A stretch of 64,000 nucleotides of DNA from assembly GCA_018136815.1 (NCBI GenBank), contig CM030935.1, positions 1,422,204-1,486,203 on the forward strand. Reading direction: 5' to 3'. Below are positions 54,640-64,000 of the stretch, one piece after another. Each line of letters begins with the position of its first letter. The stretch's first letter is position 1. Source of the DNA: Isochrysis galbana (lineage: Eukaryota; Haptophyta; Isochrysidales; Isochrysidaceae). A program made the translations under genes and the position numbers. The notes beneath the pieces were generated by a model. The model was not told the origin of the DNA, made no database searches, and worked only from the letters and a program-made list of their open reading frames with translations.

Positions 54640-56337
54640 TATGCTCGGTTTAGTAGTAGTAGTAACCGCGGTTCACTACCGCTCAACTGCCGAGCGCGCC
54701 CGGTTCTCGCTCTTTCGCTGACGGCAGCACCTCCGGTGCTCCCCGCCAGCGATTGAGCCCTCTCCCTCCCAGAGAGCCGCCACGCACGGCCCCACCGCCG
54801 GCGCCCCACCAGCGCCGGCCCCGCTCGCGGCTGCGTCATGCGTCATGCGCCCCCGGTGGTCTGTTCTCGCCTTCCTCCTGTGCCTCCGGGTGGCCCGTTA
54901 GAACTGTCTAATGGACGCGGTTGTCCCGTGTTTGGTGAGTTGTCTTTCGCTAGTAACGCTGTCTTCTTTCGCGTGGGTCGTGTTCGGGGAAGGAGGTGAG
55001 TTCCGACCTTAGGCGAGTTTCTCGGCGAGGCCGAGTGCTGTTGCCACGAGGCCGAGGTTGTCGTTCATTCGCAGCTTGCCCTTGGCGTCCGCTGTAAATA
55101 CGGGTGTGCTGAGCTCTGACGGTCTTTTGATTTTGGGTTTTCTGCCTCGTGCCGCCGTGCGAGTACGCACTAGGCGATGGGCGTCTAGTGGGGCAAGTCC
55201 CCTCACCAGGGTAGTGAATCTTATCAGCGTGCAGCGTGGATTCTTATAGAGTTGGTATGTAATGATATTCGTATGACTCGAATTCCACTCTGTAAAAGTC
55301 CCTCATTATGTACCTCCAAGCTATTATGTAGAGGGTCTTTAGGCTGTCGGGGGTGGTCGCGTTCGGGTATGCAAATAGTCTATCTTTCGTTTTCTGCTTT
55401 CTTGACCTATTTGCGTTGCGGGTATAGTCGGCGATTGCGTCTATGGCTTCGAAGATTTTTCTCGTCGCGGGGCACCACGCTAGGTGGCATGAGTCCTCCT
55501 GGTACCGATTGCATAGCCTGCAAGTCTCCGACGGGTTGGTCATGAACCTATTCCTGGTGCCTATCCTTCTGTGAGTGATGTGTTTGAAGTGTGGGTGTTT
55601 GTCGGTGTGTTTTAGCAGCGGCAGGGTGTATAGCTTAGCTATGTGTCTCCAGTCCTCCTTCGTGATGTCTAGGCGTTTCTCCTATGCCACTCTTGCTGTT
55701 TGTGGCGCGTTGGGGCGCGTCTGTTTTAGTGCTTCTTTGGTGATGTCGGAAACCGAGATCGCGTCGAGCGCGATTTTTCCTTTGTGAATGGCGTATTTAT
55801 TCGTCAGCCAGCGGGTACTCCATGTATTTCGGCCCTTTGTATCCGTTCTCCCATCGAGCCGGAGGGTGGTAGGGTCGGGCTTCCTCGGTGCTCACTACTT
55901 TGCCGGTGTCGGAAGCCTCTCCGAGATAGTCGGTGTCGGTGTGGAGCCATATGTTATTGAGCTTTTTGATTTATCTATCGTCGTCTGAGACCTTGATCTC
56001 TTCGTTTTCCGTTTTTCCCGCCTCTTGGGGAGGGTTGCTGCTCGCCTGGTGGGTCCCGTCTTTGGGGTCGGGCGGTGGGCGTTCCGCCGACTTTCCGATT
56101 ATTCGTAGCGCGTGGTCGACTACCACTTCCCATGAGTCTAGGAATTCCTTTTTATGTATTGTGCGGCCCTCGTGCACGAAAACATCTGGAAGGTGGTCGA
56201 CATAGGCCGCGCACTCTTCCTTGTTGTAGGGCGTCATGAGGGCGTCGTCTTTGAAGACGTTGTGCACCACATTTGCGTGCGCAGGGTCTCCCACAATCGC
56301 GCCCAAGGGGCACGTATCGCGGGGGGGGGGAGATGCC
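54640..56337 (-). mobile_element. 5'-truncated LINE, C-terminal half and 3' UTR
   Basis: Minus-strand homology to the full LINE starts at about 56337 with a run of ten C (56330-56321) at the same place as the eight-C run at 20101-20094, then VVHNVFKDDALMTPYNKEEC, AAYVDHLPDVFVHEGRTIHK, CRLCNRYQEDSCHLAWC, RLFAYPNATTPDSLKTLYII, and the terminal LGLVATALGLAEKLA at 55009. It needs at least three frames, so it is older or more damaged than the copy at 25918. The 3' UTR shares GAGGCACAGGAGGAAGGCGA with 26600-26625 and ends near 54640. Confidence 0.75.
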
Positions 56338-56344
56338 CGCTCTA

Positions 56345-56580
56345 ATAAACAACACAATTCAGAAGGCCTGCCCGGATCTCGCACCTAAAACCGGGCCCTT
56401 GGTAGTGCACCAGGGCCGCACCCCCGACACCAAAGACACAAAGGAACGAGGGGGGGAAGGCGAGGGGGCGGAGGGAAGGGAGATAAGGGCGCTGGCGTTG
56501 GCTGATGTGCAGTAGCAAAAGTATGCGCTGTCTAGCTGTCTAGCAATAGGTGTGCGGCCCTGAATCTTCAGATTTTTTTT
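56345..56580 (+). repeat. LINE-type 3' UTR copy with conserved hairpin
   Basis: Hairpin GGCCCT/AGGGCC with loop TGGTAGTGCACC (56394-56417), then CCCGACACCAAAGACAC, AAGGAACGAGGGGGG and the end CCTGAATCTTCAGATTTTTT. Head-to-head with the truncated LINE on its left. Confidence 0.7.
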
Positions 56581-56943
56581 TAGCTGTGGAGACAAACGAG
56601 GTACACTCTCAAATAAATCAAAGCCGCTTCACACACAATTGTAAAGCCAAAAGCGCGACCGTCGTTTTGTAGGACGGAGCCTCATTGCTCTCGACACAGG
56701 GTGGCAGGGTGGCCGCCGCACACCTTTTGTACTTGGCCTAGCCTTTCGCTCGCTGGCGACTCGAACTCGGTAGAGTAATAGGGGCTATATAATAGCGAGG
56801 GGGAGGGTTCCTTCTTTTCAAAAACAGCCCAGGCCGTAGGAGACTAGTTGAGAAAACACTTGCCATGGTCGTTGGCGGCGCTCTTAAGGGAAGATAGCAC
56901 GACATGAGATACTGCGTGTTATGTGGTGCACGAAACTATGGTG
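56581..56943. other. 3' flank of the NIPA-like gene
   Basis: No ORF or repeat recognised. Confidence 0.3.
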
Positions 56944-58968
56944 CTAGCTCAGTTGCTGCTGGTTGCTCTGATCCGCATTCTCCTCCACAATCATGTACGG
57001 TTGGTCGTTAATTATCACCACCTGGCCGGCGGAGAGTTGCATGCGCTCACTATAAGCCTGCGATGTTGGGGTAGAGCCCCAACCCCCCGTGCTTCCGTGG
57101 TGGCCATTGTAACCTAAGGCTTGCTGCGTTGGGTCCAACGCTGGGAGAGTCGAAGGGGCGTAGAGGCTGCGACGGTCTCCGGCGGCAGCTTGAATCTCGA
57201 GCATCTTATCTTCACGCAACGCTGCGACATCGCGCGCAACACGGTCGAGCATCATTGTCTGTCGGTGTACCTGCTGCGTCAACATCTCATCATATGACGA
57301 GGTCGGGACGTACGGCATGATTTGTCCGCCAATGGGCGGCAAAACTGGTCCCCGCCCTGGAAACGCCGGGGTGGGCGGCAGCGGCGGCGGCTGTCTATTG
57401 CTCTCATATTGCACCATTGCATTAGAGAGCTCCTCGGCTGGCTCTGGCCGAAGCATGGGAGCGGCGGCATTTGTGGCGCTGGTTCCACTCGGGCTGCCGG
57501 CCATATCCTTGGATGCCGCGTAGGCAGCGGCGAATTCCCCCTCGTCGAGATATCCGCTGCGATTTATATCCGCCTGGTCGAAGGCGTCCATCGCAGGGTC
57601 GACCTGCATAGGAGCAGCGCTAACGCTCTCCAACTTCTCTGTTGCCGTCATATGGCTAGATTGCGAGGGCGCAACAACGGGGCTGTGCCGCTTTGACGTC
57701 GAGACGCAAAACAGGAGAATTTCGGCGATCAGCAGCAGGACGAGCGAGCCAGCGCCAATCCCCGTACGCTGCGAGTACAAGCCGATGCACGAGAAGTCGT
57801 CGAAAAAAGTGGAGACGGTCGACGTGACAGTCACAAGGAGAGCAATGTAGAAGGCGGGTAGCACATGCCAAGCCTCAAAGTAGACGAGGGCGCGAGAGAT
57901 CCACAGCATCTGCAGAGGGAGCAATACAAACCCGGCGAGGCCAAAAATATAGCTCTGCCATGCGCGTGCATTGGTACGCTCTGAAGGGTCGACTAAAGTG
58001 GGGTACATCAGCCCCGTGTAAATCGCAGCGAAGAAGACGCACCATGCCGCATTGAGGCCAGCGGCAAAGGGATACAAGAAACGGATGAGACGCACGTTGC
58101 ACTTTGAGACGGAGCCCAGAGCCGCGGCCACCTCCGCCTGTCTGGGCGTCCCGGCAGTCGATTTGCGGGATCTGGATGCGCGCGAGATCATCTGCTGCCG
58201 CCTGCGCTGTTTTTGAAGTTTCAAATCAAAGATGATGCACCCCATGTTCGCGAGTGCGGTTGTGACCAAGACAGGAATGAGCACCGGCCACGGGTCGATG
58301 AGCTGCCATCGGGCGGTCACGAGTGGCGCGCTATGCACCCAATCTTGTGACCAGTGGCGCACCACCGCCACGTCAGAGATGGATACCACAACCCCGACCG
58401 CCGCAAGGACCACCAGCCAAGTTGCGGTGAAGATGAGCCAAAAGTCAGCAGAACAGCACGACTGCCTAGGCGCGGCTGCACCTTTGTGCATACACATGGA
58501 AAAGGCGAAGCCCCATATGAGACCTGTCACACCGACTGCTACGACGAGCTGCGGCGGTGCCAGGGTGAGCGCGCACACCTCGAACAGCCCGCCGATCATA
58601 TGCAGGAAGAGGCCAAACATCCAAAGTGGCGATGGGCATATGTAGTTGCCCTTCAGCGGCGGCGGCTTGGCTAGCGTGCGCTGAATGGCCATCTTCTGGA
58701 TAGAAATGGCGAGCGTGATGGAAAGGGCGGCGCCTAAGGCCGCGCCCAGCGAGTAGTAGGTGTCGCGCAGCTGCGCCTCACTGAGCGTTCCGATGAGCGC
58801 AGAGCCCCAAAAGGCGCCAAAGCCGCCTGCCTCGCCCGAGCCGATCTCCGGCCCATTGCCGACGAGGTCGCCATCCCAGAGACACTCGAGAAGCTCGGCG
58901 CCCCACCCTCCCACAGCCGTCGCGTTGCCCTCGCCCAGGCCGCCCGAGCCAGCCTCCCCGTCTGCCAT
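56944..58968 (-). CDS. NIPA-like Mg2+ transporter with C-terminal EF-hand
   Basis: A single exon of 674 codons. After an acidic N-terminus, residues about 70-440 form some nine hydrophobic segments with NIPA/DUF803 features: LGAALGAALSITLAISIQKM, WMFGLFLHMIGGLFEVCALT, LAPPQLVVAVGVTGLIWGFA, and AEILLFCVSTS at the end. The family carries Mg2+ across plasma or endosomal membranes. Residues about 460-475 form one canonical EF-hand loop (DINRSGYLDEGE, with D, N, S, Y, D, E at positions 1, 3, 5, 7, 9, 12), followed by a Pro/Gln-rich tail with a short heptad-like helix (near 560-590). Calcium control of the transporter is therefore plausible; NIPA proteins I know of have no EF-hand. The start is the first ATG and lies 67 bp from a duplicated promoter segment. 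Confidence 0.8.
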   Translation of the reverse strand: MADGEAGSGGLGEGNATAVGGWGAELLECLWDGDLVGNGPEIGSGEAGGFGAFWGSALIGTLSEAQLRDTYYSLGAALGAALSITLAISIQKMAIQRTLAKPPPLKGNYICPSPLWMFGLFLHMIGGLFEVCALTLAPPQLVVAVGVTGLIWGFAFSMCMHKGAAAPRQSCCSADFWLIFTATWLVVLAAVGVVVSISDVAVVRHWSQDWVHSAPLVTARWQLIDPWPVLIPVLVTTALANMGCIIFDLKLQKQRRRQQMISRASRSRKSTAGTPRQAEVAAALGSVSKCNVRLIRFLYPFAAGLNAAWCVFFAAIYTGLMYPTLVDPSERTNARAWQSYIFGLAGFVLLPLQMLWISRALVYFEAWHVLPAFYIALLVTVTSTVSTFFDDFSCIGLYSQRTGIGAGSLVLLLIAEILLFCVSTSKRHSPVVAPSQSSHMTATEKLESVSAAPMQVDPAMDAFDQADINRSGYLDEGEFAAAYAASKDMAGSPSGTSATNAAAPMLRPEPAEELSNAMVQYESNRQPPPLPPTPAFPGRGPVLPPIGGQIMPYVPTSSYDEMLTQQVHRQTMMLDRVARDVAALREDKMLEIQAAAGDRRSLYAPSTLPALDPTQQALGYNGHHGSTGGWGSTPTSQAYSERMQLSAGQVVIINDQPYMIVEENADQSNQQQLS

Positions 58969-59034
58969 CGGCGCCGTCCGTCAGACAGGGCGTTCGAGTC
59001 CCCGCTCGACGGCGGCGTTGGGCCGTTACTCCAG

Positions 59035-59270
59035 TTCGCACTAGCTAGCAGCTCCCTATCCGGGTGAGTCAAGATGCCTTACTTAGAGTATGATAATATT
59101 AAATTCTCCTAAGGCACGCGCACAGCCTAACAATGGGATGGGTGGGTAGGGAGAGCGAAGGCCGGAGAGAGAAGTCCAGAGCTTCGACGCAGTGTGAACG
59201 GGGGTTACTGTGAAACACCACATTCGCACTAGCTAGCAGCTCCCTTCCTATCCGGGTGAGTCAAGATGCC
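59035..59270 (-). repeat. Duplicated segment upstream of the NIPA-like gene
   Basis: TTCGCACTAGCTAGCAGCTC.. to TCAAGATGCC occurs at 59035-59078 and again at 59223-59270 (the second with a 4-bp TTCC insertion), 188 bp apart. The first lies just before the start of the gene. Confidence 0.8.
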
Positions 59271-59464
59271 AACAACACCCCTCGTCGCATGGCGCATGCG
59301 CATGCGACGGAATGAAGAAGAGCAGAGGTGTCCACCGCTGTGGACGGTACCGAACTCATTTGTCTTGCACGGAGTAACGGTGGTCGAGGAGCCAACCGTA
59401 AAGAGCGTACGCTGCCGACGTCGGTCTTACGGTCGGGTCAATGTAGTGCTTGTCTCTGGTGGCT

Positions 59465-59690
59465 GGTGGCGGTGTGTTGTATTCCTGCCCATCTGAAGGC
59501 TGTAGGCATGAATATTCGTGTAAGGTACGCGCTCACAATTACAATTGAACAGTTCCCCGTGTTGCCACTGACGCACAAGACACACAGATTCGGATTCCCC
59601 ATGGTCTCAAGTCCAGGTTTGTGCAGATTTTGGTCTCGAAATTTGCGATTCGAATTTTGTTTTTGTTGTTACTATAATTGTTGGCTCGTT
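59465..59690 (+). repeat. Dispersed repeat, copy 3 of 3
   Basis: GGCGGTGTGTTGTATTCCTG, GAAGGCTGTAGGCATGAATA, ACACACAGATTCGGATTCC, ATGGTCTCAAG, TTTTGGTCTCGAAATTTGCG. The best-conserved partner is 33430-33720. Confidence 0.65.
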
Positions 59691-59861
59691 TAAGGTGAAA
59701 AACCGGCATGACTTCGACTTCTCGTTCTGCAGTCGCTCTGCGAGACTCTCTCTCTCTCTCTCTCTCTCCGTCCGCCTCTCCTCGGCCGACGGCAGGAAGA
59801 TTCGTCCAAAACATTCTCCGGTCCCAAGATATCTCGTGGGACGAAATCGGGGGCCGCCGCG

Positions 59862-61863
59862 CTAAGCTGAAGCTGCCGATTTTGTGCTCGCTTTGGATCC
59901 ATGGGTTAATCCTCCTCTTCTAAACCCTTTTAACTGTTTACTGCCGGAGCATGCAAATGGATGCTTCAAACGACATATTTCGTCCCTGCTCGCCAACGCC
60001 TTGAGGGGTGCCCATGAGGTGCTGGGGGAGCCTCAGGGACATCCTTCCCCACATTTCCCACCCATTTTCAACACAATAGGTCGAGATTGTAGTATGGAAT
60101 TATGGAGAAAATAGGCCCAGGGGCGAAGCAGCCATTTGGATGCTTCAGTTTACCAAATAATCCACGTGTGCACGTTAGAAAGAGGTGTGAGAGGTTGAGG
60201 GGAGGGCGGCGCGGCGCAACGGAGTGGGACTGGGAGGGAGAGGGGGGGGGGGGGGAGCGGGGGGGGAGGGGGGGGAGGGGGGGGGGGGATCGGGAAAAAT
60301 TTGATCATCTCTTTCTTTGCGGAAAGCGTCGCTTATATCGTTGAACTGTCGAGTCGAGCGCTACCGGAGGGCTCTGAGCCACTCCGTCGCGAGCGGCACC
60401 GGCGGCTAGCGCGGCGCTTTGGCCCTCCTCCCCACCGGGAGTCGGGTGAATGAAATTCTGGACTGGGTCGGGCAACCCCATTCGGGTGTATGGACAGGGA
60501 ACGAACGGCGAACGAAGGACTGTGGGGCGGCGAGGCGCTCCTAGCGGCCCTAGTGTGTTGGGTTGTAAGAGATTGTTAGACCTACAAAGAACTCTTCCCT
60601 CAGGGAGGGAGCCTAAGCTGCTTGAGTGCAGCGACGCAGCGAACAACGACGGACAAAGAGCCTGAGAACAACAGGTTACACCGACTCACGAACACACCGG
60701 AATCATTCACCCAAACCAAGCAAATTATCAAGCAACCGCGACCCCAAATCACCGATAACTCAAACACGTCGCGAGAGACGGAGAGAGAGAGCGAGAGAGA
60801 GAGAGACTCCGCAGCGACGGCCGGAGCGTGTCTCCGTTGTAACTTCCCCACGTAGCGGAGAGTCCGAAGGGGAGCGTCATGTCGCGCGACCACGGCGATC
60901 ACTTTGGATACAGATCGCAATGAGATGTCTTCACGACAGAGGAAATCTTGCCGTTGAGCGTGAACCTTCTAGACGCTTCTAACGAACAACCCTGAGTAGC
61001 AACCAAGGGGAAGAAACACCAAAGGGGCCAAGGGCTTGCATGTAGCTTGCATCAAGGGGAAAGATTCCCTCACCTAAGAAGCGAACCTACACCGATCTCC
61101 AAGGGGAGATGGCAAATTAAACCTCAAATCTCGAGCGGCTAGAGCAACCGACTCGCTCGCCAAAACCTTGACCGAGAAGAAAGAAGCAAGGACCTACAAG
61201 CCAAGGGTAGCGGACCTAGGGAATGTGAGAGGAAGTTTCCGAACGCCAACGCGAACGCCAAACGCCGGAAGGCAACGAAACCCTAACCAGGCCAAGCAGA
61301 ACCTACGAAGAACAGGCCTGGACAACAACGAAAGTCAGCAGGTCCCAAGAAAGAACCGGAACCCAACAAGAAACAACAAGCCTTGCAAGAAGCTAAACAA
61401 GCCTTCACAAGGTAACTCGAGAGCCTGAGACAAGCGCGCAGCGAGTGACAGGCGACCTGGCTCCTTTGGGTCAAGATTACCCGAAAGGAGGAAACCTGGA
61501 ATCTAGACCTGACAAACAGGCTAGAAGGAACGAAACAAGAACTCGAATTCTAGATCGCTAGGGACGAACCCTACCAACCTAGAAGTACCTGAGCTTCACC
61601 GTGTGGCCGCAAGGCGAAGGACCTGGAAATAAGAGCCTGGAAATCGCATCATCTAGGATGAATGCGACACCCCCCGACTAAGATCGAGACGTCTCCCGAT
61701 GTCGAGCGGTGAACCTGGAAACAGAGACCTGGAAACTGGAACCTGAGCTGACCAGAGGTCAGAATCGGAACAAGAAGCAACGGAACATAGCGAGCGAAAC
61801 GTGGAGACAAGAACACCCTTTGGATCCAAAGCGAGCACGAAATCGGCGGCTTAACGCGGCGGC
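59862..61863. repeat. Inverted repeat arms about 1.9 kb apart
   Basis: GGATCCAAAGCGAGCAC then AAATCGGC and GCGGCGGCC occurs on the minus strand at about 59904-59862 and on the plus strand at about 61817-61863. Between the arms: (GA)n/(CT)n tracts (59747-59768, 60776-60812), a G-rich tract (60240-60290) and no ORF with support. Confidence 0.5.
60900..61669 (-). mobile_element. Probable 3' LTR of the chromovirus
   Basis: On the minus strand a purine tract (AGTCGGGGGG) is followed by TGTCGCATTCATCC at 61669, the usual polypurine tract/LTR start arrangement, about 390 bp after the end of the pol frame. The distal end is unclear; 60900 is only a guess. No second LTR is in the window to compare with. 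Confidence 0.35.
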
Positions 61864-62056
61864 CTCTTTCGTACGCACTGCCCCACCCACTTCTCCCTTT
61901 TACAGGAGCTTTGCTCGGGTGTTGCGCCGGGTGTAGAGCGCAGGCAGCACGCGTTCAGCACCTCCATGATTCGCTCGGACGGAAACTTGAACTCGGAGCC
62001 CTAGCCGAGGCGTGGGGCTAGCCTAGAGGGACGGGTCCCTTACCCAAGACATGGGA

Positions 62057-64000
62057 TCAACGAGAATGGAGCCTGGAGCGAGTGCGCGAAGACGGCGCAT
62101 CGAGAACGGGAGGAAGAGGAGTATCCCTGGCTGACGAAGAAGTTGCTTCCGGGGACTCAACATCTTCTGGACAAGTCTCTTCGACGGAGCGATCATAATC
62201 ATCAAGCAAATCAGAACAACGACGGAGCAACTCGGAACGAGGCTCCCAGGTGGCTTCTCGAAGAGCATAGCCACGCCACTTCACGAGGTACTCGATAGAA
62301 TCGCCATGGCTACGACGATCGAGCAACTTTTCAACGATGTACTCGTCGTCAGCCAGCGGCTCTTTATCAACGAAAGTATGATACGGCCGGAGGTTCGAGA
62401 TATGCACCTCCTCCTTGACTAACCGGTTCTCCAGATCACGGAGTCGGTACCTAGTGTCGGACAGAGCCTCTACGACGCGGTAGGGACCCGAGTAGATGAA
62501 TTGCAACTTGTTGGCATGGCCTGGTAATCGCATGCAGACGCGATCCCCAGGTTCGAAACGAGCTGGTCTTTGAGACTTGATGGTAGCGTCACGGACTGAC
62601 TCAGCCTGAGCGGCTAGGGTAGCCTCGAGAGCGCTGGACCAAGAGAGGCGGAGGCTCGCATTGAGCCTGGATGCGTACGAGCGAACGTCGGCGGACGCCG
62701 CCTCGAGAGCAGTTGGCGAAACGGACTTCGGATCAGAGAGTTGAGCGGGCAGACGCAGCTCACGCCCAAAGATCAAAGACGCTGGAGACCGGGAGGTAAC
62801 ACGACCGGAAGAAGCCCTCAACGAGAGGAGTAGGAACGGCAAATGGTCGACCCAATGGCTGCCACCCTCATTCGAGGCGCGCATCAAACGAATGAGCGTT
62901 TGCTGAGCGCGTTCGACGAAGCCTACACCCTCATGTCGATACGGCTCTGTACTCGACAAATCAGTCCCGGTGAGCTCCAGAATACGCGAAACAAGAACCG
63001 AACATAGATTCGAACCGGCGTCGGTTCGAAGCTGCCTAGGGACTCCATAACGCGTCACAATCAAGCGGATGAACATGTCCAAGGCCATCTCCGACGAGGG
63101 ATCCCCATTCGACGGCTCAGCCTCAATCCATCGAGTGAGCGAGTCGATGAAGACGACCAGCTTGTCGTAACCCGAGACTCCAGGCACGAAGTTGTGAGTG
63201 GGAGCCAGTGCGAGCACGTCGCAGTAGACCACATCAAAGGGGTAGGTACCCACAGAGAGACCGGAGGGCGACGCTAGAGCCCTAGGTAGCGGCTTGGCGA
63301 GGGTGCACTCGTGGCATTCTCGGACGTAGGATGCAACGTCGGAAGACATGCCAGGCCAGTATACCCGAGTACGAAGAAGACCGGACATACGAGAAACTCC
63401 AAGGTGACCGGAGCGATCGTGGTAGGCAAAAAGGTAGCGAGACCGCAAGGAGGGCGGAACATAGAGCACTAGCGAGTCCGGGTCGGTGGAGTCAGGAACG
63501 GTGCGATAGTAGACGAGCCCATCGTGAACGACGAAACGGCGAAGCATCTTGGATTGCTGAGCGGGAGCGGGAGCGACAGAACTGGAACACGAATCATCGT
63601 CGGCAATGGGGCCTGAGGCGGCGGCCGGCGGAGGCGACCCTTGGCCTGATGGCTCGTGATTGACCGTCTCTCCTGAGCCTAGGAGTGGCTCTACGAACGG
63701 ATCTTCCGCCAGGGCCGCTCTCATCTCTTCGGAAGTCGGCGTACCCGGAGCCAAATAACTGGACTGGATGGCGGGCCCGGAATCGGAGGCTCGACGACGA
63801 GATCGGTCCAAAGCTTGAAGCCCTCGCGCCGTAGCTACGGAGCGCGTGATGGCAGCCACCGGATGAGACCGTTCATGCTCGGCTAGAGACTCTGAGCCAG
63901 GCTCACGTACCGCTAACGACGCTGGGCCGGCGAGTGGTTCGTCTTCGTGTTCCGGCTCCAGGGATGCTAGCCGAGAGAGCCCGTCAGCATCCTGATGAAC
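62057..64000 (-). mobile_element. Ty3/gypsy chromovirus: RNase H end, integrase, chromodomain
   Basis: The minus-strand frame is open from the window edge to 62057. It starts with the end of RNase H (DADGLSRL), then a zinc-binding HHCC region (HLGVSRM, CHECTLAKP), the integrase core (YCDVLALAPTHN, LRTDAGSNL, HEGVGFVERAQ), a GPY/F-like block (FIYSGPYRVVEAL), and a chromodomain (EYIVEKLLDRR, EYLVKWRGYALREATWEP). This is the standard order for a chromovirus. The visible part looks whole, but the 5' half lies outside the window, so completeness cannot be judged. Confidence 0.9.

Overview
The window looks like nuclear DNA of a unicellular alga with a secondary (complex) plastid; a haptophyte-like genome is my best guess, not a proof. 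Reasons: spliceosomal introns of about 85-275 bp with GTGAG or GTGCGC donors and CAG/TAG acceptors; GC-rich coding sequence; a Tic22-like plastid protein whose N-terminus looks like a signal peptide followed by a transit peptide; eukaryote-only domains (VPS9, GRAM, NIPA, CD36-like, F-box); and LINEs, a Ty3/gypsy chromovirus and fragments of three DNA-transposon superfamilies. Two runs of exactly 100 N (28249-28348, 53349-53448) mark scaffold joins, and each cuts a gene.

Host genes from left to right: coiled-coil protein (23-2425, +); unknown two-exon gene (5016-5851, +); F-box-like/beta-propeller protein (9156-10349, +); secreted phospholipase A2-like protein (15641-16470, -); an unknown small gene with a conserved MGQ start, interrupted by a LINE (25882-27351, +); Tic22-like protein (27931 into the gap, +); a kinase with a C-terminal GRAM domain (28614-30889, +, 5' end missing); a small F-box-like ORF (32635-33039, -); M3 oligopeptidase (34098-36474, -); a 1,992-residue protein with beta-propeller-like, VPS9 and LRAT-like regions (42609-49200, +); CD36-like C-terminus (52929-53348, -); sulfotransferase-like protein (53449-54472, -); and a NIPA-like magnesium transporter with a C-terminal EF-hand (56944-58968, -). 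There is no operon-like organisation. The genes are islands in repeat-rich DNA, and I see no shared pathway among them.

The repeat landscape is the most striking part. One LINE lineage is present as a nearly complete copy (18700-24830, -), two 5' copies joined head to tail (49518-52095, +), two 3' copies (25918-26818, +; 54640-56337, -) and many ends. Its 5' ends carry a small hairpin directly in front of an ATGG start, seen at eleven loci with compensating base changes. Its 3' UTRs carry a second hairpin, seen six times, with a 12-nt loop always close to NNGTAGNGCACN and with covarying stems. Short elements that carry both hairpins but no LINE protein look like non-autonomous riders. One LINE sits inside gypsy-type sequence (17490-25565), and the 3' part of a chromovirus fills 62057 to the end of the window.

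Other repeats: a palindromic GC-rich tandem repeat at three loci, a roughly 190-bp tandem satellite in front of the large VPS9/LRAT-like gene, a minisatellite built on GGAACTAACTTGTTC, a 28-bp motif conserved at four loci, and several dispersed families. No rRNA, tRNA or CRISPR array was recognised.
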